Shown piece by piece: positions 1 to 8,983 of a DNA stretch of 40,750 nucleotides. The number at the start of each line of letters is the position of its first letter. Within the stretch, counting starts at the first letter, position 1. The position numbers were made by a program, and so were the translations under genes. The notes beneath the pieces are model-generated. The model saw only the letters and a program-made list of their open reading frames with translations, did no database searches and was not told where the DNA came from. The DNA lies in the NCBI GenBank assembly GCA_005880395.1, contig VBHQ01000039.1, positions 1 through 40,750 on the forward strand, given 5' to 3'. The stretch comes from Chloroflexota bacterium (GTDB lineage: Bacteria; Chloroflexota; Dormibacteria; CF-121).

Positions 1-25
1 CGCAGGAGTTTCGAAATAGCGCCGT

Positions 26-31
26 TATAAT
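26..31 (+). promoter_or_regulatory. -10 box TATAAT
   Basis: A perfect TATAAT overlaps the first in-frame ATG (30) of the SHOCT-tailed gene. If it is the -10 element, transcription starts near 38 and that ATG cannot be the initiator. No good -35 is visible, although only 25 bases upstream are available. Confidence 0.45.
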
Positions 32-83
32 GCCGCTGACGTTCCGTTCCAATACGGCCATTCATCACTGCGAGGGCCATAAA

Positions 84-665
84 TTGAGCAGTTCCCAGGC
101 CGGAAAACCTACCACTGTCACCGTCCGATTTCTTGATGACGAGATCATGGAGGGGCGTGTGAGCCAGGTCAGCCTGGAGCAGCCAAACCTGGAGCTCGAT
201 TTGCGCGATGACACCGGAAACAACGAGAGCGCGCTCGTGCCACTGCCCTCGATCAAGCGGATCACCCTCGCGGCCGGGCCTCCCACACCGGCAGAACGGG
301 GGCACGAGGGCCGCAAGGTCGCGATCCGGTTCGTCGATGGTGAGGTGCTGAAGGGATACCTCGACGGCGACCTGCGGCACGCGACCTACGGCATCACCAT
401 GCGGCTGATGGCCGTCGAGAAGGACCGCATCGAAACGCTCGCCATCCCCTATACCGGGCTGAAAGCGCTCTTTTACCTCAAGAGCTGGGACACGCGGCCG
501 CCGGAGTACGACGGCCTCGCGGACCGGCATCTTGGGACGCGACTTTCGTCGCCTCTCGTGGACCTGATCTCGGATATGGGTCAGCTCGACAAGCTTCGCC
601 AGCGCGGGGCGATCACCGAGAGCGAATTCCAGCGAAAGCGCCGGAAGATCCTCGATAACATCTAA
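84..665 (+). CDS. Two-repeat beta-domain protein with C-terminal SHOCT motif
   Basis: This is a small soluble protein of unknown function. It holds two copies of a beta-rich unit, the first beginning with VTVRFLDDEIMEGRV and the second with VAIRFVDGEVLKGYL. Each starts with a V-RF-DGE-x-x-G strand pair and ends in a conserved hydrophobic strand, as in the DUF6982-type units found in other bacteria. The last 30 residues (MGQLDKLRQRGAITESEFQ and the basic tail) are a SHOCT motif, a short helical hairpin usually found at protein termini and thought to aid oligomerisation or binding. An ATG at 30 gives 211 aa, but it overlaps a TATAAT box. TTG 84 is preceded by GAGGG at good spacing and begins just before the first repeat, so I prefer it (193 aa). 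There is no signal peptide or membrane segment. The end overlaps the probable start of the next gene. Confidence 0.65.
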   Translation: MSSSQAGKPTTVTVRFLDDEIMEGRVSQVSLEQPNLELDLRDDTGNNESALVPLPSIKRITLAAGPPTPAERGHEGRKVAIRFVDGEVLKGYLDGDLRHATYGITMRLMAVEKDRIETLAIPYTGLKALFYLKSWDTRPPEYDGLADRHLGTRLSSPLVDLISDMGQLDKLRQRGAITESEFQRKRRKILDNI

Positions 666-2394
666 AATCGGCCGCCTGGCCCTGCTGCTCTTCCCTGTTT
701 TGGCAGGCTGCAGTTCGCTGCCCGCGGTGCATGGATTCTCGCTGAGCAGTGCGACGCCGCTCGCGTCTCACTATCGGCCAGAGCCCGCGGGCCACGAGGG
801 TGGGTCGATCGTCGTGGGCGATTGGGAGAGCCCAACCAACTTCTCGCCCCTGTTCAACCAGGAGGTTCCGGCCGCACAGATCGATGCCATGCTCTACGAC
901 GGGCTCGTCCGGCGCGACGCCAACCTGGATCCGGTCGCGGACCTGGTTGCGCGGGTGCCGACCCTGGACAATGGCGACGTCACCTGGAACCATGCCGCGG
1001 CCACCATGGACGTCACCTATTCGCTGCTGCCGGGGCTCCGCTGGTCGGATGGTCAACCACTGACCTCGGCGGACGTCGCCTTCACCTGGCGTCTGATCGT
1101 CAATCCGCAGGTCCAGGGCGTGCTCTCGGTCGACGGGTATTCCGCGATTTCCCGAATCGACATCCATGACGCGCGACGCTTCACGCTCCACTTCGATCAC
1201 ATCTACCCGAAATACCTGGATCTGTTCCCCGCGGTGTTGCCCCAGCATCGGCTGGCTGGCATCTCCCCGGCGGGGCTCGGCGACGACCCGTTCTGGAGCC
1301 TCCCGGACGTGGTCAGCGGTCCCTTCAAGATCTCGGACCTGATCCCCGACGACCATGTCACGCTGGTCCGCAACGACGCCTGGTCACAGGGACGCTCCGG
1401 GCGGCGGCCGCACCTGGACCGGATCCTCTATAAGGTCTATCCCGATGCCGGCCAATTGATCTCGGCGGCGAAGGCCGGTCAGGTGGCGCTCGCCCTTGAA
1501 ATTCCCGATGAGCAGCTCGCCGGCCTGGGCAAGGTGGGCGAGCTGACGGTCGAGCATCAATCGCAGCTTGCGTACGAGCAGGTGACCTTCAACCAGGCGG
1601 ATCCCAATCCCATGACCGGTCATCCAGCGCCGTGGAAAAGTGACCCGATGCTGCTCCAGGCGCTCCGGATGGCGGTCGATCGCCCCGCCATGCTCAAAAA
1701 GTTCTTCAACAACCAGGCCGTGGTCCCGGAGTCGCCGATCCCCAGCGTGCTGACAGCCTTCCATGACCCGGACGTCTCCCTGGCGTACGACCTGGCAGGT
1801 GCCACGCGCCTGCTTGATGCCGACGGCTGGAAAGCCGGCGCCGACGGCATTCGCGTCAAGAACGGCCGGCGGCTCAGCTTTCAGCTTGTCACCGAGCTCG
1901 GCAGTCCGGTCCGTGACGCCGTCCGGGACGGGCTGGTCGCGCAATGGCGAAAGCTGGGAGCCGAGGTCAGCGCCGGCGACGTCCATCCCAGCGAGCTCTT
2001 CAGCGGATATGCCCAGGGCGGCGTGCTGGAACGTGGTCAGTTTGAGGCGGGGCTCTGGACCTGGAGCATCGGCCCGGACCCGGATGGGATCTATCCGATC
2101 GAGGACTCGACGCAGATCCCCTCCGACCAAAACCAGGGGCAGGGATCGAACTTCGGGCGATTCAGCAATGCCGAGATCGATCGAGACCTCGATCGTGGAC
2201 GCAACTCGCTCAACCTCGGAGACCGCGCTCGAGCCTATGCCGCCTTCGAGCGAGCGTATGCGCGCCTCGGCTACGAGCTGCCGCTCTTCGAACGGGTGCT
2301 GGTGGTGGTGGCGACGCCACATCTACACAACCTGGCGCCCAACCCGGCGCCGGACACCAGCTTCTGGAATGCGGCCGATTGGTGGCTCGAGTGA
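655..2394 (+). CDS. ABC transporter substrate-binding lipoprotein, family 5 (peptide type)
   Basis: This is the extracytoplasmic solute-binding protein of an oligopeptide/dipeptide-type ABC importer (SBP_bac_5). Family hallmarks are the LRWSDGQPLTSADVAFTW segment, a PFKISDLIPDDHVTLVRN stretch, and a late region with GPDPDGIYPI and FGRFSNAEID. The open frame runs back past TTG 700 with no ATG, GTG or TTG. Starting at TTG 700 would begin inside the lipobox. Read from ATA 655 the N-terminus is MTSKIGRLALLLFPVLAGC, a textbook lipoprotein signal with LAGC lipobox. GGAAGA lies 6 nt before the ATA, and the start overlaps the previous stop by 11 nt. So either a rare ATA (or ATC 667) start is used or one base is wrong. 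No permease or ATPase gene is nearby, so the substrate is unknown. Confidence 0.85.
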   Translation: MTSKIGRLALLLFPVLAGCSSLPAVHGFSLSSATPLASHYRPEPAGHEGGSIVVGDWESPTNFSPLFNQEVPAAQIDAMLYDGLVRRDANLDPVADLVARVPTLDNGDVTWNHAAATMDVTYSLLPGLRWSDGQPLTSADVAFTWRLIVNPQVQGVLSVDGYSAISRIDIHDARRFTLHFDHIYPKYLDLFPAVLPQHRLAGISPAGLGDDPFWSLPDVVSGPFKISDLIPDDHVTLVRNDAWSQGRSGRRPHLDRILYKVYPDAGQLISAAKAGQVALALEIPDEQLAGLGKVGELTVEHQSQLAYEQVTFNQADPNPMTGHPAPWKSDPMLLQALRMAVDRPAMLKKFFNNQAVVPESPIPSVLTAFHDPDVSLAYDLAGATRLLDADGWKAGADGIRVKNGRRLSFQLVTELGSPVRDAVRDGLVAQWRKLGAEVSAGDVHPSELFSGYAQGGVLERGQFEAGLWTWSIGPDPDGIYPIEDSTQIPSDQNQGQGSNFGRFSNAEIDRDLDRGRNSLNLGDRARAYAAFERAYARLGYELPLFERVLVVVATPHLHNLAPNPAPDTSFWNAADWWLE

Positions 2395-2433
2395 TGCGCC
2401 GTGTTAGCCAAGGTTAGAAAACGCCAGCTTTCT

Positions 2434-2463
2434 TTGACCCGATGGGCCGGTCCTTCGTAGAAT
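2434..2463 (+). promoter_or_regulatory. Sigma-70-type promoter TTGACC-18-TAGAAT
   Basis: TTGACC (2434-2439) and TAGAAT (2458-2463) are separated by 18 bp in the short gap between the two substrate-binding-protein genes. The -10 overlaps ATG 2462, so the mRNA would start about 7 nt inside the ORF as drawn. Either the true start lies a little downstream or another promoter serves this gene. Confidence 0.45.
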
Positions 2464-4145
2464 GCAGCCCGCTATCAGCGCCATTCCAGGCGGCCTTCGC
2501 TCCCGGAGGGTGCTTGCAGCGGCTTTAAGCAGCGCGTTGCTGCTGGAGGCCTGCTCCCCTGGCACCTCGTCGACGAACAGCTCCCCAAGGCCGGGTGGCA
2601 GCGTCACGGTCGCCTCCTGGCAGGAGCAAGACAGCCTGCTTTCCTGCAACATCACGGCGGCCTCGCCCCACACCTGTGCGTATGTCAACCCCGCGATGGA
2701 AGGCCTGCTGACGGTGAAGGCCAACCAGGATATCCCCAACAATCCCAAGCTGGCCGATTACTGGGCGCCGGAACTGGCCACCGAAGTCCCCACGCTGGAG
2801 AAAGAATCCGACGCCACTGGTCTCGACCAGTGGCTGGGACCAGGTGGACAGCATCGATACGCCCGATGCCTACACCGTCGTGGTCCATTTCCATATCGTC
2901 TACGCGGCCTATCTCACGTTGGGCACGGGACCCTACGGCATTCTTCCCGACCACCTCCTGGAGCAGGTGTGGGCGCAGACCGGGGACCTGACTCATGACA
3001 AGGTCACGATCAATATTCCCGGCGGCTATAGAGGCGCGGACACGCTGGACAAGGTGATGGTCGGCACCGGCCCCTTCATGTTCAAGGAATGGGTCCCCGG
3101 CGACCACCTGACCCTGGTTCGCAACCCCCACTGGTGGGGCGGCGGCGGCCGGCCCTTCCTCACCCAGATTCGCGTCAAGTTTGACGGCGACCCCAATCAG
3201 GAGCTCACCGAGTTGCAGGGCAACACGATCGACATGGGCCTTGACATGCGGCCCTCCTTGCTCCCGCCGCTCTCCCGGCTGAGCGACGTCACGACGGTCA
3301 CGATCCTCGACAGTGCCGCCGAGCATCTCGACATCAACCTGCACAACACGTTTCTCATGGATGTGACATTGCGACGAGCGATCCTGATGGCGATCGATCG
3401 GCAGAAGATGGTTGACACCTTGCTCCTGGGAAAGACGGTCGTGCCGCCGGATGCCTGGATGTGCATCCAGACCGGGTCCTGGTGCCTCGATCCCAACGCC
3501 AAGCACACGCAATACGATCCGAAAGGGGCCAACAAAATCCTCAACGACGCCGGATACCAGATGCAGACCGCGGGTCCATGCAAGGGCTACCGGACCGACC
3601 CGCAGGGCCGCTGTGTCAGCCTCCATCTCATTTCGACCACGCTGCCGCTCCGCGAAGAGCAAGAGATTCTGGTCGAATCCGACCTCGCGGCGATCGGCAT
3701 CCAGGTCATTCGTCCCTTCGCCAACGTGCCGGCCAGCCGCATGTTCGGTTCCTGCACCAGCGGCGGCGTGATCTACAGCCACAACTTCGACCTCGCCATG
3801 TACACCAACAACTACAGTTACCCGGCGGAGCCCGACTCGCTCGCCTACACCGCGTACCACAGCTCGCAGATTCCAACCGACGGCAACGGGTGTGTGGGAC
3901 AAAACACCACGTTCACCAGCGATCCGCAGCTCGACCAGGCGCTGGATCAAGCCCGGCTGTCGGTCAAGCTCTCCGACCGAAAGGACAAGTACGTCGTCGC
4001 CCAGCGCCGGCTTGCCGACCTCCTTCCCGAGATCCCGCTCTACCAGGCGGTGGACGTCGAGGCCTACAACAAGCGCCTGGCCGGCTACAAGGGGAATGAA
4101 TTCTGGTGGATGAACCAAACCGCCGACTGGTTCATTAATCAATAA
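2462..4145 (+). pseudogene. Second family-5 substrate-binding lipoprotein, broken by internal deletion
   Basis: The frame from 2462 encodes a signal peptide with RSRR, a hydrophobic run and lipobox LEAC, then a normal SBP N-lobe start up to VPTLE. From about 2800 the family sequence continues in another frame as KNPTPLVSTSGWDQVDSID and runs to 4145. Aligned with the paralogue just upstream, about 43 residues are missing (some 130 bp, not a multiple of three), including the conserved WSDG-x-PLTS-x-DV-x-FT segment. The rest is well conserved (PYGILPDHLL, GTGPFMFKEW, and an end of NQTADWFINQ), with no other stops. The lesion is therefore either very recent or an assembly error. An intact gene would encode roughly 600 aa and bind a peptide-like or nickel-like solute; no transporter partner is in the window. 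Confidence 0.8.
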
Positions 4146-4202
4146 CCCGCAGGGTCTCAGCCGTAGGGGCGTTCACGTCGCTGCGCTAACCGCGCCAATC
4201 GT

Positions 4203-4208
4203 TACGCT
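4203..4208 (+). promoter_or_regulatory. -10 box TACGCT for leaderless tldD
   Basis: TACGCT lies 6 nt before ATG 4215, so the transcript would begin at or next to the start codon. No Shine-Dalgarno sequence is present. Confidence 0.4.
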
Positions 4209-4214
4209 CTGTCC

Positions 4215-5657
4215 ATGAAGGACATCGCGGAAGCCGCGCTCAATGCGGCCCAGGTGAAGGGAGCCGGCTACGCCGACGTTCGCGTCGACGAGCGGGTTCA
4301 ACAGGATCTGGTGGTCAAGAACGGCCAACTGGCGGCCGTATCGGATGATGCCAGCCAGGGGTTCGGCGTCCGGGTCCTGGTCGACGGCGCCTGGGGCTTT
4401 GCCGGGAGCGACCGGCTCGAGAAGGCGGAGGTGGAAGAGGTCGTGGCGCGCGCCGTGAGGATCGCGCGTGCCAGTGCGCGGGTTCGGTCGAAGCCCGTCG
4501 ATCTCGGGCCGCCGGTGACCTCCCGAGGGACGTATCGAACACCGGTCGAGCGGGATCCATTCACGGTTTCGCTGAGTGAGAAAGTCGACGTGCTGATGCG
4601 CGCCGACCAGGCGATGGGGTCGGTCAAGGACGTTCGAACCCGCGAGGGGTCGATGGAGTTCATCCGGCAGAGGAAGCTGTTTGCCTCAACGGAGGGGGCC
4701 TGGACGGAGCAGGACCTGTATGAAAGCGGTGCGGGCATCGAGGCGACCGCCACCTCTCCGGATGACGTGCAGAGCCGCTCGTACCCGAACTCCTTCGGAC
4801 GGCACCAGGGGTCCGGCGGCTTCGAGTTCATCACCGCCCTGGAGCTCGACAAGCACGGCGAGCGCATCGGCGAGGAGGCCGTGGCCCTGCTCACGGCGGT
4901 CCAGTGTCCGAGTGGGATCAAGACGCTGATCCTGGACGCGAGCCAGGTTGGGCTGCAGATCCACGAATCGTGCGGCCATCCGACCGAGCTCGACCGCGTC
5001 TTCGGCATGGAGGCCGCCTACGCCGGCACCAGTTTCATGACGCCGGAAAAGCTCAATCATCTGCGCTACGGGTCACCGAAGGTCACGATCACCGCCGATG
5101 CGCTCACGCCGACCGGCCTGGGCACCTTCGGTTGGGACGATGAAGGCATCCCGGCGCAGCGGTCCCATCTGGTGAAGGAAGGGCTGTTCGTCGGCTACCT
5201 GACTTCTCGAGAGACTGCCAGCGTTCTCGGCCAGCAAAGCAATGGCACCATGCGCGCCGATGGGTGGAACCGTATTCCGTTGATCCGGATGACCAACGTC
5301 AGCCTCGAGCCGGGCGACACCTCGCTCGAGCAGATGATCGCCGACACCAAGGACGGCGTCTATATGGAGACGAATCGCAGCTGGAGCATCGACGACCGCC
5401 GCCTCAATTTTCAGTTCGGGACGCAGCTTGCTTATGAGATCGTCGCCGGCAAGCGCGGCCGGATGCTCAAGAACGCCACCTACGCGGGGATCACGCCGGA
5501 GTTCTGGAATTCCTGCGACGCGGTCGCCGGCAGGGCGGAGTGGAAGGTCTGGGGGCTGGCCAACTGCGGCAAGGGGCAACCGCCCCAGGTCGCGCACGTG
5601 GCGCATGGCGCGGCCCCAGCGCGCTTTCAGAACGTCAAGGTGGGGATTCTGAAATGA
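4215..5657 (+). CDS. tldD: Metalloprotease TldD (peptidase U62 family)
   Basis: This is the catalytic subunit of the TldD/TldE heterodimer, a cytoplasmic zinc protease that trims unfolded peptides and, in enterobacteria, matures microcin B17 and degrades CcdA. The zinc motif HESCGH is at residues 250-255 (HExxxH), and C451 in NCGKGQP near the C-terminus matches the third ligand position. An early segment VVKNGQLAAVSDDASQGFGV and the TMRADGWNRIPLIRMTNV region are also family-typical. At 480 aa the length is normal. The 3' end overlaps tldE by 4 bp (ATGA), which fits obligate complex formation. The gene heads a three-gene operon with tldE and a class I amidotransferase-like peptidase, and it follows two peptide-type binding proteins. 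No RiPP precursor is visible next to it. Confidence 0.93.
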   Translation: MKDIAEAALNAAQVKGAGYADVRVDERVQQDLVVKNGQLAAVSDDASQGFGVRVLVDGAWGFAGSDRLEKAEVEEVVARAVRIARASARVRSKPVDLGPPVTSRGTYRTPVERDPFTVSLSEKVDVLMRADQAMGSVKDVRTREGSMEFIRQRKLFASTEGAWTEQDLYESGAGIEATATSPDDVQSRSYPNSFGRHQGSGGFEFITALELDKHGERIGEEAVALLTAVQCPSGIKTLILDASQVGLQIHESCGHPTELDRVFGMEAAYAGTSFMTPEKLNHLRYGSPKVTITADALTPTGLGTFGWDDEGIPAQRSHLVKEGLFVGYLTSRETASVLGQQSNGTMRADGWNRIPLIRMTNVSLEPGDTSLEQMIADTKDGVYMETNRSWSIDDRRLNFQFGTQLAYEIVAGKRGRMLKNATYAGITPEFWNSCDAVAGRAEWKVWGLANCGKGQPPQVAHVAHGAAPARFQNVKVGILK

Positions 5658-6997
5658 AAAGCATGGAAGCCGCGCGTCTAACCGAGGGCGCCGAGCTCAA
5701 GCGGTTCATGGACGGTCTCCTGCAGCGCTCGACGGCGGAGCAAACCGAGGTGATGGTGACCGAGTGGGACAGCGCGCTTACCCGATTCGCGAACAACGGC
5801 ATTCACCAGAACGTGGCGGAACGAAATGCGCAGGTCCGGGTGCGGGTCGTGAAAGACGGGAGAACTGGCGTCGCCTCCGTGAACCAGATGGATGAGCGGG
5901 CGGCTAACGACGTGTTACGGCGTGCGATCGAGATCGCCGCGCTGCAACCGAAGGCTGAGGTGGTGCCGATGCCGGGACCGGCCCCAAGCCGGGAGGCGGA
6001 TGCCTGGTCGTCGGCGACCGCCGATGCCACGCCCGAGGAGCGCGCGGAGTTTGTCGCAACCATCTGTAACCGCGCCGAGAAGGCGGGCCTGAAGGCATTC
6101 GGCGCCTTCAGCACCAGCGCCGGCCAGCTGGCGATCGGGAACTCGCTCGGCGTCTTTCATCAGCATCGAGGCACACAGGCCACCGTCAACTCCGTCGTGA
6201 TGGGCGACGCAGGTTCGGGGTACGCGGACCGCGGCGCGATCGATGTGGCCCAGCTCAACAAGGATGAGCTTGCTGAGGAAGTCATCGAGAAGGCAAAGCG
6301 CAACCAGAACGCGCAGCCGATCGAGCCGGGCGTCTACGAGGTCGTGCTCGAAGAGTACGCGGTGGCCGAGATGCTCGAGTTCATGAGCTACATCGGGTTC
6401 AGCGCGCTGGCGGCGCAGGAAGAGCGCAGCTTCATGCGCCACGGTGAGCGGATCACCGGTGATGCCGTCTCGATCTGGGACGATGGGCTCGACCCGTCCG
6501 GTCTGCCGGCGCCGTTTGACTTCGAAGGCGTGCCGAAGCAGCGGGTGGATCTCATCAAGAACGGCGTCGCCAGCGGGCTCGTCTATGACATGCAAACCGC
6601 GACCCGGGAAGGGCGCGCCTCAACTGGCCATGGGCTCCCGGCGCCCAACACCGACGGCCCCTTCGCCGTCAATCTCTTCATGCAACCCGGCGCCACGCCC
6701 AAAGCTGAGCTTGCCTCCGAGATCAAGCGGGGCATCTGGGTGACGCGCTTCTGGTACGTGCGGATCGTCCAGCCGAAAGCATCGATCATCACCGGCATGA
6801 CCCGGGAGGGCACCTTTCTGATCGAGGACGGTCGGATTACCCGACCGGTCAAGGACCTGCGCTTCACGCAGAGCATGCTCGAGGCGCTGGAGGGCACCCT
6901 GGCCATCAGTCGCGGGACCAAGCTCCAGATCGGCGAGTTCATCGGCGCCTCGCGGGTGCCCGCATTGCGCCTCAAGGCCTTTACGTTCACCAGTTGA
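5654..6997 (+). CDS. tldE: TldE/PmbA, partner subunit of TldD
   Basis: This is the second subunit of the TldD/E protease. The ATG at 5654 overlaps the tldD stop (ATGA) and gives MKSMEAARLTEG and 447 aa. The frame is open further upstream but only as an out-of-frame reading of tldD. Hallmarks are ALTRFANNGIHQNVAERN near the N-terminus, GFSALAAQEERSFM, GLPAPNTDGPFAVNLFM-type glycine/proline turns, and the C-terminal IGEFIGASRVPALRLKAF. The HExxxH motif of TldD is absent, as expected for TldE, which holds no zinc and helps form the closed proteolytic chamber. Its stop overlaps the next start by 4 bp (TTGA). Confidence 0.92.
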   Translation: MKSMEAARLTEGAELKRFMDGLLQRSTAEQTEVMVTEWDSALTRFANNGIHQNVAERNAQVRVRVVKDGRTGVASVNQMDERAANDVLRRAIEIAALQPKAEVVPMPGPAPSREADAWSSATADATPEERAEFVATICNRAEKAGLKAFGAFSTSAGQLAIGNSLGVFHQHRGTQATVNSVVMGDAGSGYADRGAIDVAQLNKDELAEEVIEKAKRNQNAQPIEPGVYEVVLEEYAVAEMLEFMSYIGFSALAAQEERSFMRHGERITGDAVSIWDDGLDPSGLPAPFDFEGVPKQRVDLIKNGVASGLVYDMQTATREGRASTGHGLPAPNTDGPFAVNLFMQPGATPKAELASEIKRGIWVTRFWYVRIVQPKASIITGMTREGTFLIEDGRITRPVKDLRFTQSMLEALEGTLAISRGTKLQIGEFIGASRVPALRLKAFTFTS

Positions 6998-7722
6998 CGC
7001 GCTACCCGCTCGTCGGCCTGCCGACGCTGGCGATCCCGCCAGGGCCGAAGCCGGCGCGCTTCGGCATCAACCAGAGTTACGTCCGGGCGCTGGCCGCCTC
7101 CGGCTGTGCCCCGGTGTTGATCCCGCTGCTCTCGGACGACGAGCGGCTGCGGTCGATCTATGAGCGGCTCGATGGCATGGTCTTCCCGGGCGGCGACGAC
7201 ATCGCGCCCGATCGATATGGCGAAAATCCGATCGACAACCTCAACGTCGTCGAGCCGGAGCGTGACAGCGTCGAGCTCAAGCTCGCCCGCTGGGCGTTCG
7301 ATGACGATTTGCCCACGCTGGGAATTTGCCGTGGTCAGCAGTTGCTGAATGTGGCGCTTGGCGGCACCCTGTATCAGGACCTGCGCCACCAGGGAAGGAC
7401 GTCAGTCGACCATTCGGGTGCCGACGGCCGGCCGAGAGACAAGCTGGTCCATCGGGTCCGCCTCGACCCGGAATCGCGACTGGCGCAGATGATCGACGAG
7501 ACCAGCGTCGAGGTCAACAGCCTCCATCACCAGGCCATCAAAGACGTGGCCCCAGCGCTCCGCGTGACGGGGACGGCCGACGACGGCGTCATCGAGGCTG
7601 TCGAGTCGCCCGATCGCCGCTTCTGGATCGCGGTGCAATGGCACCCCGAAGAGATCGACGACCTTCCCTGGGTGCGACGGCTGTTCGATGGCTTGGCCAG
7701 GGCGGTCCACCGTCCGAGTTAG
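6994..7722 (+). CDS. Class I amidotransferase-like hydrolase, peptidase C26 (PuuD-like)
   Basis: This cytoplasmic thiol hydrolase belongs to the gamma-glutamyl hydrolase group, whose members cleave gamma-glutamyl bonds as in gamma-glutamyl-GABA. The nucleophile is C112 in LGICRGQQLLNVALGG, and the partner residues are H217 and E219 in AVQWHPEE. FPGGDDIAPDRYGE is the oxyanion-side loop, and NSLHHQAI is a further family motif. The TTG start overlaps the tldE stop (TTGA), so translation is coupled. In this operon it would plausibly act on glutamyl peptides produced or handled by TldD/E. The exact substrate cannot be read from sequence. It ends 10 bp before the convergent HNH gene. Confidence 0.85.
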   Translation: MTRYPLVGLPTLAIPPGPKPARFGINQSYVRALAASGCAPVLIPLLSDDERLRSIYERLDGMVFPGGDDIAPDRYGENPIDNLNVVEPERDSVELKLARWAFDDDLPTLGICRGQQLLNVALGGTLYQDLRHQGRTSVDHSGADGRPRDKLVHRVRLDPESRLAQMIDETSVEVNSLHHQAIKDVAPALRVTGTADDGVIEAVESPDRRFWIAVQWHPEEIDDLPWVRRLFDGLARAVHRPS

Positions 7723-7732
7723 CGCAGCCACC

Positions 7733-8977
7733 TCACTCGCGACGAATGGACTGGCGATCGGTGTGCGGCTGTGGTGGCGCGGCAAGCCACTCGTTGGGCC
7801 CGCGTCGAATGGACCAGCCCCCTTCATGAACCATCCGGTGATGTGGCCGGCAAAGGAGCGCGAGGTTGGCAAGCGAGCTGTCACCACCTCTCGTCCACCA
7901 TGCGAGGTGATGGCCGTCGCACCAGACCTGCGGGCGGCCACAACCCGGCCAAACGCAGTGGCGGTCGCGCGCTTCGAGGGAGCGACGAGTCGACGCCGAG
8001 AAAGTTCGGGTTGCGTGGTTGAGCTCGCCGTCGAGCTCGCCTCGACCCATCAAGCGCACCAGTGCCGAATCGCACGCGTGGCGTTGCACGGTTTCGGCGG
8101 GCACGGTTCCACCGCCTTCCAGTTCGCCCGCATTCGCGCCCGCGACACCGGCAAGGGTGTCGAGGTCGGCCCGAATGATGAGTTGCGGGCGTGGGCCCGC
8201 GCTGGTGGCGCGGCCATTCGGAGCCTGGCGGCATAACTCGACCAGCGCATCGGCGCAGCGCTGGCCGTGCGTCCGATGGTCGTCTTTTAACGGTTTCATC
8301 AGCCCGCCAAGCGCCGCTCGCAGGGTCGCGCCACCCTCGGTATCGAGCAACCCATCGACGCGGACCACGCCGCCCGCAGCCTCGCCAACATGGAGGTATC
8401 GGCGCTCATAAGCGCGATTGGCCTCTGCCAGGGCGCCTGCCGGATCGACCCGGTGTTCGAAGTTTTTCGCGACCGTCGTGAATCGGCCCGGGTCCATCGA
8501 TTGGGCGGCCTTCAAGAGGTTGCCCTCCTCGCTGCGAACGGCTGCTGCTCCGAGGCTCTCAGCAGTGCGGGCCATCACCGCGACGTGCTGATAGCCGAGC
8601 TGGCCCCTCGCAAACGCTTCTTCGGTTCTCGGAAGACGCTCCAGCTGCTTCCCGATCTCAATCCGCTCGGCGGCTGCGCCGCCCGAAAGCCGACATCGCC
8701 ACTTTAGCCAGCTCACGACGCTCAGCGCGCCCTCGGCCGCGTAGTCACCCGATTTGTCGAAGCGCCGGACACCCGTGGCGAATGCTGCTTCCAACGGATC
8801 GATTCCGGTCTCCCGGATCAAGATCAACAACTCGCCGAGTTCGGCGCCCTCCGCTTGCTGGGCGCAGCTCAGCACTACCTTGACGGCGGCCGCGAGCTGC
8901 TGTCCAGCGGCCTCGGCAGCGGGGTGTCTCGGCTCGACGAGCATGGCTGGTGTGGCCATGCTGCGAGGATGCACCAC
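7733..8977 (-). CDS. DUF222 / 13E12-type HNH endonuclease-domain protein
   Basis: The N-terminal two thirds match DUF222 (alpha-helical, with FARGQLGYQHVAVMARTAE and DGLLDTEGGATLRAALG). The C-terminus (about 341-387) is an HNH nuclease domain: CVWPGCGRP supplies one Cys pair, CDGHHLAWW holds the catalytic His, and LANLALLCRPHHRMVHEGG holds the Asn and last His. This family is very common in actinobacteria and relatives, often in many copies (the mycobacterial 13E12 repeat proteins). Its role is unproven and has been linked to mobile DNA. GTG 8977 or GTG 8974 is the start, the second having GGAG at 5 nt spacing; ATG 8959 is a further option. A 14-bp inverted repeat begins 7 nt upstream of the start. 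No phage or IS gene adjoins it. Confidence 0.88.
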   Translation of the reverse strand: MVHPRSMATPAMLVEPRHPAAEAAGQQLAAAVKVVLSCAQQAEGAELGELLILIRETGIDPLEAAFATGVRRFDKSGDYAAEGALSVVSWLKWRCRLSGGAAAERIEIGKQLERLPRTEEAFARGQLGYQHVAVMARTAESLGAAAVRSEEGNLLKAAQSMDPGRFTTVAKNFEHRVDPAGALAEANRAYERRYLHVGEAAGGVVRVDGLLDTEGGATLRAALGGLMKPLKDDHRTHGQRCADALVELCRQAPNGRATSAGPRPQLIIRADLDTLAGVAGANAGELEGGGTVPAETVQRHACDSALVRLMGRGELDGELNHATRTFSASTRRSLEARDRHCVWPGCGRPQVWCDGHHLAWWTRGGDSSLANLALLCRPHHRMVHEGGWSIRRGPNEWLAAPPQPHTDRQSIRRE

Positions 8978-8983
8978 GGCTCC

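Noticed and set aside
2685-4142. Long minus-strand open frame (485 aa) opposite the second binding-protein gene
   Set aside because: It is an antisense shadow in high-GC sequence; the protein is low-complexity (His/Val/Asp/Arg-rich) without motifs, while the plus strand encodes a recognised family.
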